Assembly (NCBI GenBank): GCA_003116975.1
Contig: BGKB01000096.1
Location: 186,001-250,000 of the forward strand
Source: Aurantiochytrium sp. KH105
Lineage: Eukaryota > Sar > Bigyra > Thraustochytrida > Thraustochytriidae
Length of the DNA stretch: 64,000 bases
Direction of reading: 5' to 3'
In this document: in pieces, positions 54,431 to 62,000 of the stretch
How the letters are laid out: each line of letters opens with the position of its first letter
How positions within the stretch are numbered: the stretch's first letter is position 1
Translations under genes and position numbers: made by a program
The notes under the pieces: model-generated
Seen by the model: only the letters and a program-made list of their open reading frames with translations
Databases searched by the model: none
Told to the model about the DNA's origin: nothing

Positions 54431-55933
54431 ATGGAGGGAGCAGACCGTGGCAGAATGTTGAAACGCGAGAGCGACGTCGCAGAGCTCGACGAGGACCTGG
54501 AACCTGAACGCAGCTCGACAGCAGCCAGTGTGACCGATTGCGATGTGAAGAGGGAGAAGCGTTCGCGAACTGATGCCGACGAAGTTGCATCGGTATCGAC
54601 GTTTGCACCTTCGACGCAGACCTCCATGTCCCTTTCGCAAGATATGTCTGGCTTCGGCTCGCAGAGCACCGTTGGCGAATTCCAGCAAGCTCTCAACGCA
54701 GCACAAGATAGCGCGACGGCTGTCGTAAGAACAGAAGGATCCTTGTCCTCGTCATCGTCCTCCTCGTCTTCTGAATCTTCTGAATCCGAAGGAGAAGAAG
54801 GAAGAGGAGGAGGAGGAGGAGGAGGAGGAGGAGAACCGGGCGGTTTTGGAGGAGACGGAGGAGATCCAGATGGCTCTGATGAAGAAGGACATCGCGATTG
54901 CCACAGACTTGGATACACCCCAGACGACGCCGCACGCCAGCTAAAATCCGAAGGGTTCTTGCTGGTTCCCGTCCCATGGATGACTGAGGCAGTACGTCAA
55001 CACAAGCTCGAGACGGTACTTGAAGAGGCACGGCGCTTTCCCGAGTTCCGAGATGGCGCGACGCATTATGCCTTGGGCTCAATGTACGCGCTCAGCAACC
55101 CAGCTTCATTCCATAATTTGGCCGTCCGCGATCTTCGCATGAGCGCCATGGCTGAACTTGTGCCCCTCTTCAGGAGCTATGCGAGAAACCAGGTTTCTCT
55201 GAATGAATCTCGGCCATGGAAGCTCGAGCAGATCATCGATCGTCTCGTCATTCCACCGCAAAACAAAGTATCGAGACGAAGAAATTTTCGCGTGGATGAA
55301 GTCGACGCAAACGCTCGTCATGGGGATCTAATCTTTGGAAGCTGGTGGAACCTCAGCGGGGAGAATCAAAAATTTTCCTTTAAAGAGAACTCGCACCTTC
55401 ACGAGAGCGGACAAAACTCCACGAATCGGCAACCTGCACGTTCGAACAGGCCGAGCAGAACGGTTGATGTCCCACCGGGTCAGATTTTGCTTTTCCACGA
55501 CCACATTGAGCAGAAAACGGAAGCCCCGGGCGTGCGACTCTTCATGGGCTGGAGGCTGACAAGGTCAGAAAATGGACCTTTGACACGGGGTTTGCGAGAG
55601 AGTCTGCAGAGTCAGGCCGTGATCAACCTCAAATCGGGAAGGGCACCGCTCATGTACGAAAATCAGCATTGGTCCTTTCATCCGGAGAAGGTCGTCGAAT
55701 TTACTCAGAATAACATTGCCGATTGCTGCCAGATAGATCGTGAGGCGACTGGATCAGATGCCCCAATTATTCGCGTTGTTGCGAACCCCATGTCAAGTCT
55801 CCGAGAATACGGCTTGGAAATGTACCCCGAATACTCTCAAAGTGAAGCCAGCATTCTGCTTCCAAACTCGAGTTGGACTCTTTATTGTGGATGTCGCGGC
55901 CCAAATGCTTGGAAAACGGTGCACTTGTCGTAG
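54431..55933 (+). CDS. PhyH-like 2OG-Fe(II) oxygenase paralogue with lost iron ligands
   Basis: This single exon encodes 500 residues. Residues 1-150 are Ser/Glu-rich with a Gly run (about 130-140) and look disordered. Residues 160-500 align end to end with the downstream paralogue, sharing NPASFHN, the RDLRM/RELRM step, MAELVPLF, WKLEQ, the IFG-WWN core, RLFMGWRLT/RLFIGWRLT, and a CGC ending. The iron site is broken. Where the paralogue has HRD (H-x-D) this protein reads VDE, and the distal His of ILHE is Gln (IEQK). The 2OG-binding Arg of GWRLT remains. It therefore probably cannot bind iron and may be a regulatory or scaffold partner. The frame is intact and highly constrained outside the site, so it does not look like a decaying pseudogene. 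Confidence 0.8.
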   Translation: MEGADRGRMLKRESDVAELDEDLEPERSSTAASVTDCDVKREKRSRTDADEVASVSTFAPSTQTSMSLSQDMSGFGSQSTVGEFQQALNAAQDSATAVVRTEGSLSSSSSSSSSESSESEGEEGRGGGGGGGGGEPGGFGGDGGDPDGSDEEGHRDCHRLGYTPDDAARQLKSEGFLLVPVPWMTEAVRQHKLETVLEEARRFPEFRDGATHYALGSMYALSNPASFHNLAVRDLRMSAMAELVPLFRSYARNQVSLNESRPWKLEQIIDRLVIPPQNKVSRRRNFRVDEVDANARHGDLIFGSWWNLSGENQKFSFKENSHLHESGQNSTNRQPARSNRPSRTVDVPPGQILLFHDHIEQKTEAPGVRLFMGWRLTRSENGPLTRGLRESLQSQAVINLKSGRAPLMYENQHWSFHPEKVVEFTQNNIADCCQIDREATGSDAPIIRVVANPMSSLREYGLEMYPEYSQSEASILLPNSSWTLYCGCRGPNAWKTVHLS

Positions 55934-56494
55934 ACTTACCCTTGGAAAGGTTTCTTCACAGTCCGAGCTCTTATCAATTTCTATTTCTGCAAAAGAGAAA
56001 AGTAGCAAAGAAGATAGGTTTATTTAGCTTTCGAACACATTCTGCAGCACGCGAAAAGAGAGCAGTCGGCCATCGTCGCTCTCATTGCCTCGATACAAAA
56101 TCTCTATGCCGCGACCCCGCCCTGATTGCGAGGATGCCCACATCGGGATCGGGATATATCTGTTTGAAGTCACTGAAAATCTTCTGCCAATCGCCGACTC
56201 AGCCCAAGAGCTTCTTCATGATGTTGTTTTATTGATGTCTACGTGAGTGGAAAATGTCCGAGTTAAAGTTCAACTCGCAGTCAGTCACGCTTGACCAATA
56301 ACGAAAATCGAAAAGGCGTTGCGCGCCCTGGCGAAGAAAGTTTGGCAGCGTCGATCGATCCTCGCGTGGGGAATGGGTGCCACGCATTCACGCAACAACC
56401 TCGGCTTCCTCAGCCAGCTCTCGGGCTCGCGTGGCGAGACGTGCGGTCGCCTCTAAGTACACTCGCACTGAGCGCAGTAGGTCCTGGCATCGTC
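55934..56494. other. Intergenic region between the two PhyH-like paralogues
   Basis: The spacer between the tandem genes contains no supported gene. It has a short AT-rich stretch near 56215-56260. A TTG-started extension of the downstream frame (from 56291) is not needed. Confidence 0.6.
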
Positions 56495-58270
56495 ATGGAC
56501 ACGCAAGAAACGGAAACGTTCCCTCCGAGCGACTTTGAAGACCTTGACCGCGCGGATCACCCGCGCGACGGCGGCGGCTCGGAGTCGCGCGGCGCGAACA
56601 GAAAGCCCGGCTCCCAGGGCAAACTCTATATGGAAAACCAAGCGTCGCTCGCCGGCTGGTCAGGCCAGCGAGAACGAGCGCACGGGGGGTCGCTCTCGTC
56701 GCGCTCTCGTGCTGCTCGCGAGAGTGCACATATGAGTGTCGGGGAGAGTGCCGGCGAGAGCGCGCCATTTCCCAGGGCCTCCGATGCCAGCGTCACCTCC
56801 AGCAGCACCAGCACCAGCAGCACCATGCAGCAGAACCGTAACCTAAAGGAGAAGCGCAAGAAAGAAGGTAAAAAATCACGCAGAGTCGAAGGCATGGAGA
56901 GTGCGAGGCAAACATCATCAGCTCAAGCCGAAGAAGAAGTAGAAAAGGACGAAGAAAGCGAGAAAAGTCAAAAGTGGCGTGAGAGGGAAGAGAGACGCAA
57001 GAAGAAAGCTCGTGCTCGAAGAGAAAAAGAGCACGAAGACGAGGTCGCTTCTTTGCCGACGGTCGCAAATTCAACCATGGCAGACTGGCCGTCCTCGCTA
57101 CCCGCAACACAGGAAGAAGAGTTCGCTCTTGCCGATGGCACAAGCACGTCTCCGTCTGACGCGCTCGAGGCTCCCGAGATCAACCTGCATCGCCAGGGAC
57201 GAGAGCACGAGGCCTGCCACCCCCTCGCGTATGAGCCAGATCAGGCTGCAGACGAGCTTGCCAAGAACGGATGGGTTTGCGTGCGATTTAGTTGGATGAC
57301 GCCCCCTCGCCTTGACCAATTACGAGAGTCGCTTCTTGAAGACGTGCGAAACTTTCCAGAATTCAAGCCCAATGCAGACTCGCACGTGCTTGGAGGCTTT
57401 TCGGCACTTGGAAATCCAGCGTCCTTTCACAACTCTTCCGTGCGTGAACTTCGCATGTACGCCATGGCAGAACTGGTACCGCTCTTCTCCAGCTACGCAC
57501 GAAAGCATCTCACCGGCAACCCTGGACAACAATGGAAACTTGAACAGCTCGTGGATCGTATGATGCTGCGGCCCAAAGGCGCTACGCCCTCCGCAGAGGC
57601 ATGGCATCGCGACGAAGCCCCAGATGCACGGGACGATGATTGCATCTTTGGAGGATGGTGGAATTTCAACAACGAATCGCAGTTCTTTTCGTGCGTTCCG
57701 GGGTCCCACTCCGGCGTGAGAGGCCACTCCGGCTTTGGTACTGTGCAAGACAAGGAAGAGAAGAAAATATACGCGGCGAAGAAGCATCAAGTCGACGTGC
57801 GGGCGGGCCATATGCTCATTTTTCATGAGCATATACTCCACGAAATTGTCGCCCGCAAAAGCAAGGTCGATTTGCTACGACTTTTTATTGGATGGAGACT
57901 CACGCAGGCGACTACACCACTGACACCAAACTTGCGGGAGCTCCTCGAGAATCAGGCCGTCATCCCACTCAAGTCAAAGCAAGTGCCTCCGATGTACGCA
58001 AAGCTACATTGGACGAATTGGCGCGACAAGATCGTCAACTTTACGCAGCGTAATATTGTTGATGCTTGCACGTGTGAGCGGACTGTGGGTTCCGGGAGCG
58101 CTAAAGGCACTGTCCTTCGCATTGTTGACCAGCATATGAAGAGTCTCCGCGAGTATAACTTGCCCAGATATTCATCGTATAACCCCAACGAGATCAGCAT
58201 CCTCTTTCCAGACTCCAACTGGACCACCAACTGCGGATGCGGGAAAAGCGGGGTTTTCAAACGTTTGTAA
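56495..58270 (+). CDS. PhyH-like 2OG-Fe(II) oxygenase with complete active site
   Basis: This single exon encodes 591 residues from the ATG at 56495 (MDTQETETFPPSDFEDLD). Residues 1-240 are charged and low in order, with a Lys/Glu/Arg-rich coiled stretch (about 105-190). The catalytic domain covers 248-591. The H-x-D pair is in AWHRDEAPDA (about residue 370), then FGGWWNFNNESQFFSCVPGS, then the distal His in FHEHILHE (about 447), and the 2OG Arg in LRLFIGWRLT. Cys clusters DACTCE and TNCGCGKSG close the domain and may bind metal. The layout resembles a PhyH-related family common in nucleocytoplasmic giant viruses of protists, so transfer from a virus is possible (recalled, not searched). The substrate is unknown. 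It lies tail to tail with the glycosyltransferase gene. Confidence 0.82.
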   Translation: MDTQETETFPPSDFEDLDRADHPRDGGGSESRGANRKPGSQGKLYMENQASLAGWSGQRERAHGGSLSSRSRAARESAHMSVGESAGESAPFPRASDASVTSSSTSTSSTMQQNRNLKEKRKKEGKKSRRVEGMESARQTSSAQAEEEVEKDEESEKSQKWREREERRKKKARARREKEHEDEVASLPTVANSTMADWPSSLPATQEEEFALADGTSTSPSDALEAPEINLHRQGREHEACHPLAYEPDQAADELAKNGWVCVRFSWMTPPRLDQLRESLLEDVRNFPEFKPNADSHVLGGFSALGNPASFHNSSVRELRMYAMAELVPLFSSYARKHLTGNPGQQWKLEQLVDRMMLRPKGATPSAEAWHRDEAPDARDDDCIFGGWWNFNNESQFFSCVPGSHSGVRGHSGFGTVQDKEEKKIYAAKKHQVDVRAGHMLIFHEHILHEIVARKSKVDLLRLFIGWRLTQATTPLTPNLRELLENQAVIPLKSKQVPPMYAKLHWTNWRDKIVNFTQRNIVDACTCERTVGSGSAKGTVLRIVDQHMKSLREYNLPRYSSYNPNEISILFPDSNWTTNCGCGKSGVFKRL

Positions 58271-59053
58271 TTTTGGTTCTTTAGTTGACGACGTGCGGGA
58301 AGATATGACGAGGCCCATGTTGACTGAAGAGTTGACGAAAGTCAGTGCTGTAAGCCACTGTACAAATTGCTCTCAGAGAGACAATTTGCTTTGCGGGTGC
58401 CGTTGCTCGATTGCAAAGTCCTCAGACTTTTCATCTTTATGCGTCCTGGCGTTGCTCTTGCTCTCGTGGACTCACACTCTCCACTCCCCCAGAGAATCGA
58501 CCTCAACACCCAAGTTTGACGCTTGTATACTCTTCAATCACGCAAGATTGGCGCAGGCGACGCAGTATTCCGTGCGGCACATGGGTCCCGCTTTTTGACA
58601 TACTTGTTTTCAATAACTTACATAGAGAAGTTTCGCAAAGGAGTTGATGACGTGTTTTGTATTGTTTTGTTTTGTTTTGTTTTGTTTTGTTTTCCCCAGT
58701 TTACGGTTCCCACTGACCAGAAGGTCAATCTAAATGGAAACATTCCCGCAATTCTAAAAGATCTTCGCACCTACGTTTGTGCGAAAAGGTCGAACAATGC
58801 CGTTGCTGGTCTTGACCCTCCATTTGAACTCATGAACTAATGGAGCAAATAATAATTCGGTCAAAAAGTTTGACGCTCCGGACTCGAAAGAATGTCTTTG
58901 GGAGGACGAGCCTGCACGAATGGCCCAAATGAGTATGCTGCATTCGTCGATAACATATCAGCGTACCATGAGCTAGACTTGAGCGGGAAGAAAATGATAG
59001 TCGGCCAAGTACGTATTGACATGAATGTTAAAGTTCTTGGGATTTATTTCAAA
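58271..59053. other. 3' intergenic region, PhyH-like / glycosyltransferase convergent pair
   Basis: No gene is seen. It contains a (TTTTG)n run (about 58661-58692) and otherwise ordinary AT-richer sequence. Confidence 0.65.
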
Positions 59054-62000
59054 TTACGGCCAAAGCACCCGTCTAAGGCCATTGCGAAGAGTACCAAGGC
59101 CATTTGTAACTTCGTCTTTTCGTTCTGCTGACATCACTGCGTCCGGTAAGAGTTCCTTCACTTTTGCAATCTTGATCCACCTAAATATGTCTTCGCTGGT
59201 CCTCGTCGAAGGAGCCCGTAGATGCTGATTCAGCTGGTCGAGAAACTCGGAAGGAAGACGGCCATTGTTGAGCCTTTCGGTATAGTCCGTCAGGCGCTCG
59301 AGTAATCGTGACCGAATGCCAGAGTCAAGTGTCACGGTTTCCGTGCGGTTTCTTGACTGCGCCTCGGCCTCGCGAGTGGCCGCTTCTTCTTCTTTTTCTT
59401 CTTCTTCTTTTTCTTTCTCTTCTTCTTGCTCTTCTTCTTGCTCTTCTTCTTGCTCTTCTTCGTCTTCCTCTTCTTCTTGCTCTTCTTCGTCTTCCTCTTC
59501 TTCTTCTTCTTCTCCTCTCTCCACTTCTTCATCTGGTAATTCCTCATTTGATTCTGGTTGCGCTTCTGCGCCCGTGTCTCTGTAATATCGGTATCTCGAG
59601 CGGAATACTTCGTCGCTTTTCGCTTCTAGCACCCTCCGTCTGAGCGGCTGCCGCAGTGTTCGGATACCAGCCTTCCATTTTTCCTCGTCGTACTGGCTCA
59701 TATCCAGCGCCTCATTGACATTTGTTACGTTCAGTGCAGTGAGGAAGTCATCACCGTCTCTGCACTTCGCGAGCTGCTCTTCAGCATAGTGGAAGACTTC
59801 AGGCGGTAGTCTCTTGTGTTCCTTTTTCTTTTCCTCTTCCTTTTTCCTGGCTCGGTCGAGACACGACTGAAGCTCATTCCGTAATTCTTCTGTCATTGTC
59901 TCTTCACTCGCCTCTGGGGTGCTAGCTTCCACCCCATTATCCGACGGCCTGGGAGAGTTCAGGTCTTGAGGTTCTGCACTGGATTCTTCTTCTTCTTCTT
60001 CTTCTTCTTCTTCTTCTTCTTTTTCTTCTTCTGCTGCTGCTGCTGCTTCTTGCACCCTACGTCTGAGCGGCTGTTTCAGTGTTTGGATACCAGCCTTCCA
60101 TTTTCCCTCGTCGTACTGGCTCATATCCAGCGCCTCATTGACGTTCGTTACGTTCAGTGCAGTGAGGAAGTCATCACCGTTTCTGCACTTCGCGAGCTGC
60201 TCTTCAGCATAGCGGAAGACTTCAGGGGGTAGTCTCTTGTTCTCCTTTTCCTTTTCCTCTTCCTTTTTCCTGGCCCGGTCGAGACACGACTGAAGCTCAT
60301 TTCGCAATTCTTCTGTCATTGTCTCTTCACTCGCCTCTGGAGAGCCAGCTTCCACCCTATTTTCCGACGGCCCGGGAGCGTTGCGGTCTTGAGCTTCTGC
60401 ACTCGTGCTCATTTGGTCGTTCATGCTCTCCTGAGGTGACTCGTAATTGCGCTGCGCTCGGAGACTATCAATATCGCGTCTGAGCGCATATTTGAGCGAA
60501 GTGATGGCAGTTTTTGCACCCTCATTGAATGCGTCGCCGTTGACGCGCTTGAAAACGCTGGGGCTGAGTTTGTTGATGAACTCCTTGAAGCCCTTGCACC
60601 TTCTGAGCTGTTCTTCGGCATGCTGAAAATAGCTGTTTGGTAGGGGCGTCGATCCACTATTGGCCTTTTCGAGACACTTTTGACAGACCTCTCGCATCTC
60701 GTCATCAAAGCTGTCACTTTCGGCGTCGGGGTCTGTTTCCGAGGGAGTTGGCGCTTGAAAAGCGCTCACCTGAGAACTTATACCTCGGGCCTGTGTTCGT
60801 AACGGGGTGGAAGGCGCGTTCTCCGTGCTTGTAGCTCGTGGCGCCGCTGGACTAGATTGGCTTGGCTCGTCGTGGTTGCCATTATCAGCCACAGAATGTT
60901 TCCGAAATTTCGTCATCTCGCGCTTGAGCGCTTGTTTGAGCGAATTTATGGACGTCTTTGCATCCTCAGTCAGTGCATCATCGTCAACATCGTCGTCATC
61001 GAGCGAGCTTTCGCGCTTGAAAACGCTGGGGCTGAGTTTGTTGATGAACTCCTTGAAGCCCTTGCACCTTCTGAGCTGTTCTTCGGCATGCTGAAAATAG
61101 CTGTTTGGTAGGGGCGTCGATCCACTCTTGGCCTTTTCGAGACACTTTCGACAGATCTCTCGCATCTCGTCATCAAGGCTGTCATTTTTGGCGTCGGGGT
61201 CTGTTTCCGGGGGAGTTGGCATCGATGTGGCTTGCAGGCGTTCATGCCCTTCTTTCTGCCTGTCCATGATCGGTGACTCCATCGCCGAAGAGTGCGAACT
61301 CTTAACCTCCCCCTTAGGGGCGACCGACCCAAACTCTTTTTCAGGACGCTGCCGCTTGCCGGTGCGATCGTCATTGTTATCGGGCGGGAATCGTTTGCGA
61401 GACGCCGACTCCTGCTTGAGGCGCACCGGAGTTTGAGCGCGTTTCTGCGAAGGTGTACTGCCCTGCGATAAAGAGCGTTTCTTACCTCGGCGCTTTTCAG
61501 ACTTAAGAGACGTAAGAGACGACCGAGAGGCTGCAGAGCTTGATGATGATGACCGCCGCTGGAGCACAGGTCTCACGATATCTGCGGGCATAGAACCAAC
61601 GAGTATAAGGCGGCACGCAAAAGGCGTGTCAACGACTGCCTCATTGTGAAGATACAGCTTGCAGCCAACGCGATCTTTCAGGTCGACCACCCCGACACTC
61701 AAAAGTTCCCCGGAAACTTCTTGGAAGTGCTCCTCGTCGCAAGTCCGAATTACAATGAGAAGCTTGGAGAAATGAGGGGGCGTATGCAACGCAAGAGTGT
61801 TATACTTGCTGACTTTGGAAAACTCCACGAGGCAAACTTGGATGGAGTGGGGCGTGGGTCCGCCAGAATCATCAATCCAGTGATATACTTCAGACGCCCA
61901 GCGATCCGCCGGGGAGAATGAGCTTCTCATGTGCCCTGAAACCGGCGGCACTGCCTTGAGACCACCCTGAGTATCTCGAAAATGTTCCAGTGCAGGCCGT

